Assembly (NCBI GenBank): GCA_007258455.2
Contig: VDFB02047230.1
Location: forward strand, 158,046,635 to 158,110,634
Length of the DNA stretch: 64,000 nucleotides
Direction of reading: 5' to 3'
From: Sequoia sempervirens
Taxonomy: Eukaryota; Streptophyta; Pinopsida; Cupressales; Cupressaceae
The notes beneath the pieces were generated by a model. The model had not been told where the DNA came from, ran no database searches, and saw only the letters and a program-made list of their open reading frames with translations. The position numbers and the translations under genes were made by a program. Shown here piece after piece: positions 1-11,879 of this stretch. The number at the start of each line of letters is the position of its first letter. Within the stretch, counting starts at the first letter, position 1.

Positions 1-2428
1 ACAATGTCACTGCCTTTTAATGATGTTTCAATAACACTATCTTTGATTTATATTTTCTCATCTATCACTTTATTGTTGAAAGCATGATTACTAATGCATA
101 TGTCGATCCCATGTGCTTATGGATTGAAAAATGATGCTCCAACCTTCATACAATGTTATGATGCATAGACCATACATCCAATACAAACTAGCACTACTGA
201 CTTGTTGTCAACATCTCCTTAAAATGCACAATTTCCTTCTATCACTTAAGAAGGTCAAAGATTCTTTCAAAACAAAGCATATGTTTCCTCTTCTTGCATT
301 AGAATGGTGACTAAATAGGAAAGTGTACAACTGGAAACCACCATTAATTTCCATTGAAAGTCCCTAGGCCAAACACCCATGTTCCACTACTATAGGAGCA
401 TTGTGAAGACTTAATACTCTTTGTTCTACATGACTTTGTTGCTCCACAACTGTTGCCTCAATATCATACTTTCTTTGTTGTTGCATCCCATTGTTTATGC
501 ATTGAATTGATCAAACCACTCATTAATTGGTGACTTACCTTGAAGCACATCTATGTATGTCAATGCACATGACTACCCCATTCAAACTAATGGCTACTAT
601 TGTTCATTGATTGAATTTGGGACTGCTTCTTACTTATGCTCTAAAATTGTTGTGAATGGACTGTATTTCATGTCCTCTAATGATCATGCTTATTATTTTA
701 TTTGTAATATGCTTAGAGGAATCATTTCCAAAGGAAACCATTTGGAAACTTGCTCAATCATTCTTTGTAATATTCTTAGAGAATAGCAGACCCTTGTGTT
801 ATGGCATAGCAATTGTATCTTGATCACATTATATGAGGGTTCTATTGTTGTCATGACTTCTTGTAATGACATATTCATGATAGGCATATATCTATGTCAA
901 CTAGAGTTGATGTTTCTTGAATGTCTTTGCCTTTTTTTCCTTTCCATAAACCATCATGCATCGAATGTCATAGGGCAACTTGTTTGTCTAATGTTTGATT
1001 GAGAAGGCCTTTAATTCAGCCTTGTACAACTTCAGATTTTGTTTTTTGTTGTTGTCTTGTTGACATGCTTGGAATTATTTCAAGCCTATCATTTTCTCAA
1101 TCTAAAGGACAATATATAACTTTCATTCATCTAACTTATGAGGGCAGCAAATTAGATGACCATGTTTCTTTTTCATAAAAACACTTATGCTTTGTTTTGA
1201 ATACCTCCCCATGCTTGTCAACCTTGTAAGTTCCTTCAAAGGTGTTGTTTTTGTACTTGTATCATGACCTTGATTCAACCATTTCTCTTTATTTTGTTAT
1301 GTGTGATAAATACACATAGTCTCCTCATTTTAACTTTATTGGACAACCACCTATCACATATGTGGGTGACCTAACAACTCACCTTCCTATGTGATGTGTG
1401 ATTTCTCAATAGGGTTATGGTGAGAGGGGCTTGACAACAACTTGAAATGCTTCCTCATTGTTTGAAAGATGCATAATTGAACTTGATGCATCTATGAAGT
1501 CACTTCCTTATAAACAAATCATGGATCTTCTTAAGAAGATTGAAGGACATATCAACACAATATGTTGCATCTTTTCGATCTGATAATGAAAGTAGATCAA
1601 CTGGTGTGATTCAATATTTATTTAATGCATTCATAATAGATAAATCTTTGATCAAGTTGCTCAATTTACTCTTCTTTCAAAGCATGTTTAGCTCTACCCT
1701 TGTGGGAGCCACATTTAACCCACATGCTATCAATTAATGTGACAATGAAACAATACCCAGACTTGTCCTAAATATGTACTTGAAGCAAACAGTTAGAAAA
1801 TAAATGCATATGTTGGATGTGTTTGATGACTTCATTGTTTTCCAAGATATCCAAGGTTGCATGCTTATTTAATGCACATGTGGATCAATTTATACATGCA
1901 TAGGTAGGTGTTTATGTAAGCATTGAATCTTTCATTTCTTAGAGCTTCACTCTAACATCATGCTTTTTTCAAATGCAAGGTGAGGAGCACTACAGAGCTG
2001 GGGAGGACATAAGCAACTCAGGCCTGCAGCAAAGAGCAGTTGGGAAACTCACAACCAGTCATTCTTAGGCAATGATTGGTTCCATTCTTATATGCACATT
2101 GTTTCTTTCTTTTACTTATTCATATATGAATTGCTTCATATGTTCATTAAATAAGAGAGTTAGTCCTTTGGCTTGTGAGGGACATGTACATTTCAAGATT
2201 ATCAACAAAGACTACATTTGTATATCTATGATTCCCTTTCTCATTTTCTATAATTGCAACATTGAAATGAAAAAATGTAATCTTATTTATTTGACAATCA
2301 CTCCATGCATATTGAAACTAGTAATTTTATGGTTTATCTTTATATGTTTAAACAACATGAAAAGAACAAACACTAAGTTACCTGATTTCAGCTGAAAGCT
2401 AAAAATCAGGTAATAAGCACAATAATTT
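1..2428. other. No recognisable gene
   Basis: AT-rich sequence with only short open frames (under about 110 codons) on both strands. None contains a motif I recognise. A short stretch near 1981-2040 is richer in G and C than its surroundings. The interval could hold the 5' leader or 5' flank of gypsy element A, whose gag starts at about 2429. However, I found no copy of the LTR seen at 10563, so the 5' LTR is either outside the window or lost. Confidence 0.5.
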
Positions 2429-4110
2429 GCTCAAGCGCAAGCTCAAACTTTATTGCAACAACAAGAAGCCACCCAAGTTGCACAAGTTGTGCAAGCAACA
2501 CAAGCTGCATAGGTTGCCCAAGCTACACAAGCTGCCCAACAAGCTCAAGCTTAGGTACAAGCTCAGTATCAAGCCCAACAAGCTCAAGTACAAGCCTTCT
2601 TACAACAAAAATCTTATCAACAAGCTTTGCAACAATACCAAGCACAACAACAAGCATTGTTGGCACAACAACAATTGCAAGCATACCAACAAACATTGGT
2701 AGCACAAAAAAACATGCAATAACGTCCCACAAACACATAAAACAACCCACCTGTCACTCAAACAATCAAACCACCTCAAAACACATTCATCCCACCACCC
2801 GATCCGCAAAATTATGTGTCAGCATAAATAAAATTTCTCTCACAACAAGTGCTAGACCTAAAATTCGGGAAAACAACAAAAGCACAAGGGAATTTGTGCC
2901 CTTATCCATTTGACAGAGGCATTGCGATGGTGCCATTCCCACAAGGGTTCGAGATACCTAAATTTGAAAAATATCGTGGGAGTGGTAACCCTGAAGATCA
3001 CAATAGGGAATTTTATGTCCACTATACGGAAGTTGCATACAACAAGTCTTATCTAATGCGACTATTCCCTTAGAGTTTTGCTAGACTAGAAATGGAATGG
3101 TTCTCCCACCTTCCTCTCAAAATAAAAAAATTTCAAGAAATTATGGACTTATTCATACAAAACTATTCATTCAACATAGGCATGGATATGAATCTGGAAG
3201 AACTATCCACTTTAAAACAAGCCAAGGGGGAAGCATTTGCATCATTCTTGAAATGATGGTGATCCAAGGACAACCAAAGGAAGTGGCCTATGCTAGAAGA
3301 ACAAAAAAATTGTAATATCATCGCCAATCTCGAGGGTACCTTGTCCTTCCATATGAAAGTGCAATGCGTCACCACATATGACCAGTTGATCCCCAAGGCG
3401 CTCAACATCGAAAGAGCCCTTATTGCATAAGGGGAGACACCTACTTATCAAGATAACTACCCATCCACCAATTATAATGAAAAACCTTGCACATGGGCAA
3501 AGAACAAAAATGTTACTAATGATGGTGTGGTCGATGCCAAATTTATTATTAGTGTTCCAAGGAAAAACAATCATATTAGCAACCACAATTCAACAACCAA
3601 AACAACACACAAGCCAACACATCATCACAACAACCCAAAAATAAAGTGTTCAATAACCTAAACAATCAAGGAGGACCACCCCCAAGGAACAAGTATCCCC
3701 CTAAACAAAAATATAAACCACTTGGGGAACCGATTGAGTCTGTTATGCAACGGATAGTTCAAGAAAATCTCATCAAGATCCTTGTTTATGACAATTATCA
3801 AGAGCCTCAAGTTAAACCACCATGGTATAATGAGAACAAACTCTACGATTTCCACAAAATAAAGGGACACAAGGCAACTAGTTGCATGCAACTTAAAAAT
3901 ATGATTCAGGACCTCATCGATGACAAAACCGTAGCCATTGAACAACCCGTAGGAAATCAAGATCTAAAGATATACACAAATCCAATGCCAAATCACAATA
4001 AAGGGAACAACAATAGTAAGGAAAAATATAATAATGCGAACCATGTTTATGACCATGTTGTTGCATCCTTAGATGAGTGGTTCACCATTGTCAATATCAA
4101 AGGATCCTGA
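2429..4110 (+). pseudogene. gag relic of element A
   Basis: The reading frame begins with a long Gln/Ala-rich stretch (2429-2720). It passes in-frame stops into a gag core containing IPKFEKYRGSGNPEDH near 2958-3005, and then LEMEWFSHLPLK, which resembles the retrotransposon gag family. A frameshift near 3640 moves the frame. The C-terminal part (3646-4110) has a degenerate zinc-finger-like block (YDFHKIKGHKATSC) in which the first expected Cys is Tyr. Gag normally forms the virus-like particle and binds RNA. At least five stops and one frameshift show this copy is non-functional. A Lys-rich open frame at 2427-2702 is only the out-of-frame shadow of the Gln-rich segment. Confidence 0.75.
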
Positions 4111-5190
4111 GCTGACTGTGGAGTCACCACACATAGTGGAAAATTTACCATTCCAAAACCATCCCAACCACCCAAGGCACCTGCCATAATTGAAAGTCAA
4201 TTCCCTTTGGTTATAATGTCTTGGATCAATTGAAACGGACCCCTGCCCATATCTCCATCTTGGAGTTGTTGAGATTCAAAAGGTGGGGGACCTAAGTCAG
4301 GAAGTGGTAGATGAAAAAGATATATCAAGCATGTTATATCAAGATGAAAGGACCATACTTGATCTTCCCATGGACAATGACAACAAAGGATTGTAGTTAA
4401 TGCAAGGATGGGGCTATAACAAAAATGAAAAGCTTGGGAAAAATGATAACGACCTTCTAGAACCTATCATTCCTAAAAAGTGTATAAAGAATCTTGGCCT
4501 TGGATGTACCCCTCTGAAGGTAACCATACATGGCAAAGATGCTCCATTAGAAAATTCAAAGCTCCTCCTTAGTTACCGATGTCCACATGTTTACCTTTAG
4601 ATAACTATACCTTTGATATAACCAATGTGTGTGACGAGGACTCCATCACTGACCTACCTATGTTATTTGAGGATTCCTCTCTTTTCATGATCAATACCCT
4701 ATCTTTTGAACCAAGTAACTAGACCAATGAGCTAAAACTTGTTTACCCCCAACTCATCGATTATGACCAATGGGGATGATCGATCTTAGACACATTCAAA
4801 AATGATGAGGCTCTCTTGAAATTCATGGGACTGCAGGATACTTTACCATGTGGAGATCACAAAGTTGGGTTCGATATTGAGCTAGACACACATGAATACT
4901 ATGGGGAATCGATTGAATCCCTCAATCAGAAAAGTGAAAATTTAAGAGTAATATCTAGGTCTTTAAGTGAAAACCACACTGTGGCACTCTCTAACCCAAA
5001 AATAGTAAAAACAAAGGACATATACAATGGTGAAAACCTCTATGAGGCACCAAAGGATGAGGGATTGAATCTTCCCCTTAGTGCTATTCATTAGGAAAAT
5101 TCAACAGCATTGGTAGAGAAATGTAATCTAATCAAACTAGGGACCGAGGAAGCACCACATATCACCTTCTATGCAAAATCACTTTTGATG
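4111..5190 (+). pseudogene. gag-RT linker of element A with G-patch-like motif
   Basis: This segment lies between gag and RT. At about 4400-4480 the translation has the glycine spacing of a G-patch (GWGYNKNEKLGKNDNDLLEP), a motif sometimes linked to retroelement proteases and thought to bind nucleic acid. Downstream is an acidic low-conservation region (4590-5090) broken by stops. I could not find an aspartic protease DTG/DSG triad. The protease is therefore either lost or too diverged to read by eye. Confidence 0.45.
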
Positions 5191-6110
5191 GAAGAATAGG
5201 AACTTCTAGCTACTTTTCTAAGGGAAATAAAGGTAAACTTCACATGGACCTACACTGACATGCTTGGACTTGATCTAGAGGTTGTGGTTCACCATCTATC
5301 TAGAGGCGAAACCAGTAAGACAAAATTTGAGAAAGATGCATCCAGAAATAGCATTGCTAGTAAAACTTTAATTATAGAAGCTCCTAGATGTTGGCTTCAT
5401 ATGAACAATTGATTATCTATAGTGGGTTTCAAATCTTGTACCCATCTCTAAACCCACTGTGGGCATCTGTATTTGCGCTGACTTCAAGGACTTGAATAAA
5501 GCATGCCCTAAGGATGATTTCCCTCTCCCAAATATAGAAATGATTGTGGATATGACAATAGGACATGAAATGCTATCACTAATGGATGGATTCTCAAGGT
5601 ACGATCAAATCATGATAGCTAAGAATGATCAACACAAAATAGCTTTCACTTGTCCATGGGGGACCTATTGCTAGAAAATGATGTCGTTCAGGTTGAAGAA
5701 TAGCAAAGCAACCTACCAAAGAGCTATGACTCTAATCTTCCACAATATGATTCACAAAATTGTGGAAGACTATGTGGATGGCATATTTTCCACATCAAAG
5801 AAGCATTAAGATCACATAGCAACACTAAGCACCATCTTTGACAGGCTAGAAGAGTACAAGGTTAGACTTAATCCAAAGAAGTGTGTCTTTAGTGTACAAT
5901 CAAGAAAGCTCCTAGGGTATATTGTATCTATGAGGGGAATTGAGATAGACCCTGCCAAACTCAAAACAATACTTGAGATTGAAGCACCAAGAACATTGAA
6001 GCAGTTAAGAGGCTTGTAGGGAAGGCTCCAATCCATTCGCTAGTTTATAGCATAGTTAGCAGATAAGAATATCCCATATTCCCATCTACACAAGGGGGTA
6101 GCATACAAAT
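5191..6110 (+). pseudogene. Reverse transcriptase relic of element A
   Basis: The pre-RT block typical of Tat elements is visible near 5215-5300 (FTWTYTDMLGLD), followed by KMHPEIALLVK and LLDVGFIYEQ in a shifted frame. The RT fingers motif DFKDLNKACPKDDFPLPN sits at 5480-5535 and LMDGFSRYDQIMI at about 5582. The catalytic box reads YVDG near 5770 instead of YVDD. The connection domain continues through KCVFSVQSRKLLGYIVS. In-frame stops and shifts are scattered through the interval. Both the altered catalytic Asp and the stops make an active polymerase impossible. Confidence 0.85.
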
Positions 6111-6460
6111 GGTACAAGAATGCAACAAATCAAGGAGTACTTGCTTACACAACCAGTCCTTATGCCACCAATTCTGAACAATCCATTGATCTTGTATATA
6201 TCAACAATAGCAGTAGCCCTTGGCGCTCTCTTAGCTCAACATGATGAAAATAGGAAAGAGAGAGCTATTTACTATATCAGTAGAACCATGGTGGGACACG
6301 AGCTGAATTACATATTCATTGAGAAGGCTTTCCTAGTAGCAGTGTTCACAACACAAAAATTTAGACACTATATGTTGGCTCACCAGATAAAACTCATCAC
6401 CAAGATAGATCCTCTCAAGTATTTACTTTCCAAATCCATGCTCACAGGGTGAACAACTAA
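6111..6460 (+). pseudogene. First RNase H domain relic of element A
   Basis: A 110-codon open stretch from 6120 matches the standard gypsy RNase H that follows RT. It has LYISTIAVALGALLAQ, then RAIYYISRTMVGHELNY, FRHYMLAHQIKLITK and the segment leading to LKYLLSKSMLTG. The first catalytic Asp, usually in a V-D-A-S context, is not seen (ISTIAV). It runs directly on from the RT relic and ends in a stop, with the reading frame continuing toward the second RNase H. Confidence 0.8.
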
Positions 6461-6561
6461 ATGGGTCATGATCTTAATAGAATATGACATTGAGTATGTA
6501 GAATGGAAATCCATTAATTGCAAACCAACTAGTAGAGGCACAAATATATTCAGAGAATCCA

Positions 6562-7040
6562 TTGATACCAAAGTTCTCTGATGAGTCAATCTTTAACCTA
6601 AGTGCAATAGATCACTGGAAAGTATATTTTGACAGGTCCTACACACAACATGGGTCAAGAGCTGGGGTCTTCTTCATTACACCACAAGGAGGTTGCATAC
6701 CAAAGTCATATAAGTTGTCTTTTCCTTGCGCAAACAACATTGTAGAGTATGAGGGTCTTGTCATAGGACTCAGAACAATAGTACAATGATAGATCATGCC
6801 ACTTAAGGTCTATGGAGACTCATAGCTTATCATCAACTAGGTCAATGATGAATATCAAATGAAGGATGACAAATTGAACCCATACAAGAAACTAGTGGAA
6901 AGCCTCAAAGAATTCGCCATTGACATCATGTTTGAGCAAATACCAAGGGAAAACAACAGAGAAACATATGCTATGGAAACAATCAGATTGCTATTGGATA
7001 TCCCATGCAATGTACATAAACATGAATTCAAGGTAGAGCA
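6562..7040 (+). pseudogene. Second (archaeal-type) RNase H relic of element A
   Basis: A second RNase H fold lies just before the integrase. Visible are WKVYFDRSYTQHGSRAGVFF, the central NIVEYEGLVIGL with the catalytic Glu, VYGDS followed by a stop and LIINQV, and IPRENNRETYA where the last Asp of the family is missing. Possession of this extra RNase H is known for Tat-lineage elements, so it is the main evidence for the lineage call. Stops and the lost last acidic residue show decay. Confidence 0.8.
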
Positions 7041-7129
7041 GCTTCTCATACCAATATTCAAGGTACCAGAGTCTGAATTCATGTGCAAAATCATTGGTCC
7101 TAGTGACCCTTGGTATCATGATATTTAAA

Positions 7130-8349
7130 CCTACTTGAAAATAGGATTCCTCCCCGTCAATATCACTTCGAAACTTAAGAGAACATTTGTCAAAAATTCA
7201 TCCTGCTATTTTATCTTAGGAGACACCCTATACCGTAGGAGTATCGAAGGAACCCTTTTATGATGCCTTAATCCTAAGGAAGCTTTGACTACTTTAACTA
7301 AGGTACACAATGGCATTTGTGGATCATATTCGAGTGGTATGACCTTGGCCAAGAAACTGTTGAGGGCTGTGTACTATTGGCCTACAATGGAAAAGGAAGC
7401 TCATGACTATGTTTGAAGATGTTTGCAATGTCAACAACATGGGGACCTCATCCATGCACTAGCTCAGGAGCTTTGACTGATTATAACACCTTGGAACTTT
7501 TCACAATGGGGGCTTGATCTCATTGGAAAAATCACACCCACCTCATCCAATGGACACAAGTTCATTATCACCACCCCTGAGTACTTTATGAAGTGGATAG
7601 AGGCCATTCCAATGACCTACATCATAGGGAAGCAGATATCCAAATTCATCCCAAACTACCTCATTTTCCACTATGGTGTCCCATAAGCCCTTATCTCAGA
7701 TAATGAGACACCTTTCAAAAACTAGGATGTTCAAAAACTATGCCAAAACTTCAATATGCAACATCACTTCTATACTCCATAATATCCCAAAGGAAATGAC
7801 CAAGCTGAGGCTCATAATAAAACCATCTTGAAAATCCTAAAGAAGACAGTGAATGAAGCTAGTTGTGACTATCACTTATAGTTGAACCCTGCCTTATGGG
7901 CCTAGCGAACAAGTATTTGCATGCCTATAGGTGCAAAACCCTTCTCCCTAGTCTACGAATCAAAAGCCATTCTTCCCATTGAGCTAGGGCTCCCATCCTT
8001 AAGAATATCATTACAAAATCTCATTACTGATGAAGAATATCAGGTGTCATGGTTGAACGAGCTGGAACTACTGGATGAGCAGTGCATGGATGCCCTAAAC
8101 CATCTACAAGTCTATCAAAACTATCTCATGAGGAGATATAATAAGAAGATCAAGAGTCATACCTTTCAAGTTAGAGAGCTCGTATTGAAGGATAATCAGA
8201 AGAATGTACCAAATCCAGATAGCAAGGGAAATTTTGAACCCAATTGGTTGGGACCCTTCATCATCAAAACAAGTTACAAATTAGGAGCATATCAATTATC
8301 CACACCGGAAGGTGAGCCTCTATAGGAGCCTATCAAAATGTTTTATGCC
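7130..8349 (+). pseudogene. Integrase relic of element A
   Basis: The order is an HHCC zinc-binding region (VHNGICGSYSSGMTLAKK, then CLQCQQHG near 7420-7440), a catalytic core with GLDLIG near 7513, ISDNETPF near 7694 and NDQAEA near 7796, and a C-terminal domain in the open stretch 7921-8325 (IELGLPSLRI, RELVLKDNQKN, NWLGPFIIK). The three acidic residues of the DDE triad are still readable. The protein is nevertheless broken by several stops. Pol ends around 8349 just after the PINA-like tail common in this lineage. Confidence 0.85.
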
Positions 8350-10548
8350 TAAACTTGCAAGGTATAAATCCAAAAAATGTATATATATATATAAATACAA
8401 AAAAATTAGAAAAAGAATTGAAAACAGTAAATAAAAAAATCATCCTCTAGTGAAAACCACTTTGGTGGTGCTTTGGGAAAGTACCTTGGTGCAACAGGTG
8501 CCTCATGTAAATAATCACTCTCCATCCACCATGATCTCTATGACTTATTTCACATCTTTCATTCATCACATTTCATTGGTCCTTCCATCATCCATTTGTG
8601 TCTGCGTCATAGCTTTATCCTATGTTTGTATCATGATCCCTCCTAGTACTACTTGGCACCATTCCTAAGGTCAGTTTGTACTACCTATATCAGAGTAGTC
8701 TATCACATCAAGCTAGAGGCATGTTCTTATATGTATATTGGATTAGATTCATGTATATTCTTGAATTTTTCCTTAAAATCAAAAAATCCAAAAACATTCA
8801 AAAAAATAGAAGATCCAAAACATTTAGAAAATCAAAAAGTCCAAAAACATCATAAAATCAAAAACCCAAAAAACATCCAAAACATATCAAAATCCAAAAA
8901 TAGGTTAAAAGTTAGAAAAGGTCAAAAATAGAGTTTTCTTGTCGAACTATAGGTCTCTGAGCTTGAATGTAGGCAAGGCCATCATTGATGTGCCCCTGAG
9001 ACACATTAGGTCAGTCCTTTAGGAGTTCGTCATAATAAACTGGCAATCCATTCTATCTCATCAATAAACGAGTCAGTGTCAGTCGAACTACATGGTCTCT
9101 GTGTGTATAATGTAGGGAAGGCTAATCTTTGATCAACCCCTGAGGCCCCTAGGATAGGTCTTTAGGTTAGGTTCTTAGTCAAAATCTTAGAAAACACCAA
9201 AAAAATGGAAAATTTGAAAATCAAAACATTTGAAAAACATCTTGAAAATACCAAAACAACCTCAAAACATTTCAAAATACCAAAAACATTCAAAAAACCC
9301 AAAATCATCAATCCTACTTCACAATCACCCACAACAAACATCCACTCATAATAAATCATCGTCACCCCCAACCTTTGGTGAAACAATCAGAAACAAGTAT
9401 AACAAATTAAAAGTGAAAACTCAAACATCAAGGTCTCAAATCTAGGTTAGTGGGTAAAAAAGTTGGTAAAATCTTGGTATTAATATCCCATCATCCAGTT
9501 AGTCCCAAAATCATCTGATAACATCATGTCCTAGGATGCATCCTTCTTACAATGGACATCAACATCAGGCATCACCGTAGTTTAATCTTGGCTAGAGGTA
9601 AGAAGAACATTGGCTTGTTTATTCACTTGATCTTTTCTTTGATTTATCTTATTGCGCTCATTCCAATGAACTCTTGATGATGTCTATCAAAATGATTTAG
9701 AGAGAAAGGAATGGAGCATTGATTATTATCTTTCGTTTGTTGTGCTTGTTGGATGTTCTTGTAATATAACTTGGAAAATACTTGCTTTGATAGGTATGTA
9801 TGGAAGGTGTTTTGGGAAACTTGACTATTGCATTGATAGGTTATACCTTTCCGTGTTTTGGTCCAAGATGTTTGAAAATTTTGAAGTGCATCCTAGCAAA
9901 GTTTTTTGTATGTCAGGTGTGAACAAGATTACTCCTATCTATTTATCAAGTCGAATTCCATCTCACTAGATACAATGTCATCATGGTTTTCTGTACCTTG
10001 ATGCATCGTATCTATGTGTGTTATCAAAAATAAGGAAAGTTATGCTCTTTACATCCCCAAACTTGGGATGAGCAATACATCATCATCACTCATCACCATA
10101 TATAATAAAGTCTCAATGATTCATGGACTTGTTAGACTTCTACATCTTCTTAGAATCAAGGGTTCATCCATCTTATTCTTCTACTTATATCCATCTTATT
10201 CTTCTCATTCTTCTATCTCTACTAACATTTCTATACAAATATTAAATCTATGCTATATATCAAAATATATGGGAGGCTACCCATGGTCAATGGCTGTCTA
10301 TACATCATCAAATCTATCTACATTAGACATATGAGCTTTCTAATCATCTTTGAGTTGAACTAATCTTAAATTTTTATTGCAAGCTCAACCCAAATTGAAA
10401 ATTTTCACTCGATCTCTCGAGGGGGCAATGCAACAATGTAATTCCTTCCACTGGGGCAGTAGTGATCCATCTAAAAAAATAGATTTTTTTTTTAATTTTG
10501 ATCATAGTAGTGTTATTCTTTGAACTAATGCAGTAGGTACTTCGCTTT
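8350..10548 (+). other. Noncoding 3' region of element A
   Basis: About 2.2 kb lie between the end of pol and the polypurine tract, with no coding motif. It includes an AT dinucleotide run (8380-8392) and two A-rich blocks of degenerate CAAAAA words (8760-8930 and 9180-9310). Each block sits beside one copy of a related 80-90-bp segment starting GTCGAACTA (8941-9021 and 9082-9170). Long noncoding 3' segments are usual in Tat elements. Confidence 0.6.
8941..9170 (+). repeat. Diverged direct repeat pair GTCGAACTA block
   Basis: The segment 8941-9021 recurs at 9082-9170 with the same order of words: GTCGAACTA, GGTCTCTG, AATGTAGG, AAGGC, CCCCTGAG, TAGG and GTCTTTAGG. Both copies neighbour A-rich CAAAAA stretches. 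This suggests an old tandem duplication of a unit of roughly 140 bp or more. Confidence 0.6.
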
Positions 10549-10562
10549 AAAGAGGGGAAAAA
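10549..10562 (+). promoter_or_regulatory. Polypurine tract of element A
   Basis: An unbroken purine run AAAGAGGGGAAAAA lies directly before TGTAGACACA. This is the placement expected for the plus-strand primer site just upstream of a 3' LTR. Confidence 0.75.
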
Positions 10563-11690
10563 TGTAGACACATAAGAAGTCCTAATTGATACTATGCATT
10601 TGATTCTGATCAACTAACACTGTTTCTTCCTAAATCACTTTGAATTCATCAATTAATTGAATAATCAACATTATTTAATTAAATTCAACAAATTCAGCTA
10701 TTAATCAAATAATTAAATTTATTAGATTAATTCACCCTTCTTCTAACTAATTATTCATCTTATTTAATTAAATCAAATCCTCTTTTAATCCTTCCATTTG
10801 ATTAAATCAATTAAATCAAATGTCACATCTCCTAATTCACTCCATTTAATTAATTTTGGATTAATTAAATCCTAAATCAACTTTTTAATCATCATTATCA
10901 AATCCTCCAGCTTTAACTCCTCAAGAGTTAAATCAACCATGGTCAACTAACCAAGTTGCACATGAAAATAATTTAAATTAATTATTTGATTCATCTATTT
11001 TCCATCACCAAGGTATATTCCAAGGAATATTCCTCTCAACAACCTCTCATTCAATTTCCCTCCAAAGTTTTTCAAAGACCTTTCACATCTGTAATAACTT
11101 CTCTTACAACCTTTCAAATCCTCTTACATCCTTTCAAATATCATTCAATTCCTCTTACACCAATTTCAAATTCTCAACCATCAACATTTACTTCTCTTCC
11201 ATCCTCCTCCACTCACACATTTCCCAAAATGTGCTCCAACTTCCTCCAATAGAATTGTGACACTTGGCACATTTTCATTGGCTCTCAATTTATCCCACAT
11301 TCACCAGATTCCTCCATGCTTCAACCCTTGGATTCTATAATAGAGGCATCCTTTTCATAATATGGATCCACAACTTTATGCATTTCCATTATAGTCATTT
11401 GAGTCCATAGCATTTCATCATTTTCATCCATTTTAGCTAGATTATAGTCATTTTTATACTTGGAGTCGCATTCAACATCAAAGCTTATGAAAGGGATTGG
11501 GAAAGGGATTCTTTCCACATCAAAGGAGCACCACTCTCCCTATGGGATGGAGGTTTAGCTAGTTCAATTTGATTTACATGCTATCTTTTGATTAGTTTCT
11601 TGTTATTTTCATGTTTTCTCTTGAATTGGCTAAAGAATGTCATAGGGAACATTATATTTTCTTTTCTAACATGTTTTTGACACTTGATTT
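10563..11690 (+). repeat. 3' LTR of element A (right end approximate)
   Basis: It starts with TGTAGACACA immediately after the polypurine tract. The first 350 bp are rich in TTAATTAA-type words, and a TATA-like CTATAATAG occurs near 11337. No second copy was found in the window, so the right end cannot be fixed. A LINE 3' tail follows from about 11690. Confidence 0.6.
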
Positions 11691-11830
11691 GTGATCTCTT
11701 GTTAGCTTGTGCAGGTTTAGTGTTCACAACTTGTCCCATAACTTATGGTACTCATTCCACCCACATGTGGGCTACTTTTTGTACAAGGGTATGAGCCCTT
11801 TCAAAACCCATTTTTATCAATATTCCAAAT
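11690..11830 (+). mobile_element. LINE 3' tail, truncated copy
   Basis: This shares the words TGTCCCATA, TCATGGTACT or TTATGGTACT, TTTTTGTA, AAGGGT, GAGCCCTTTCAAAA and CATTTTTATCAATAT with the 3' end at 12922-13024, and in inverted form with those at 13256 and 57002. Only the tail is present, as expected for a 5'-truncated LINE-type insertion. Confidence 0.65.
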
Positions 11831-11879
11831 GACAATACCATGTTGATAATGATTGATAATAAAATAACAATTCAAATCA

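Larger units (their letters stand above)
2429..11690 (+). mobile_element. Decayed Ty3/gypsy retrotransposon A, Tat-like, 5' end not found
   Basis: Domain order along the + strand is gag, G-patch-like segment, reverse transcriptase, RNase H, second RNase H, integrase, then a 2.2-kb noncoding stretch, a polypurine tract at 10549-10562 and an LTR starting TGTAGACACA at 10563. The second RNase H between the first and the integrase, together with a long noncoding 3' part, is known for the plant Tat lineage (Ogre, Retand and relatives). Every domain has stop codons or frameshifts, so the copy is dead. The 5' LTR and primer-binding site were not found, and the right end is blurred by a LINE tail. 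Confidence 0.8.

Noticed and set aside
1..2428. 5' LTR of element A
   Set aside because: No match to the LTR sequence beginning at 10563 was found, and no primer-binding site precedes the gag start.
2427..2702. Lys/Asn/His-rich open frame
   Set aside because: It is the out-of-frame shadow of the Gln/Ala-rich gag N-terminus, whose frame continues into recognisable gag.
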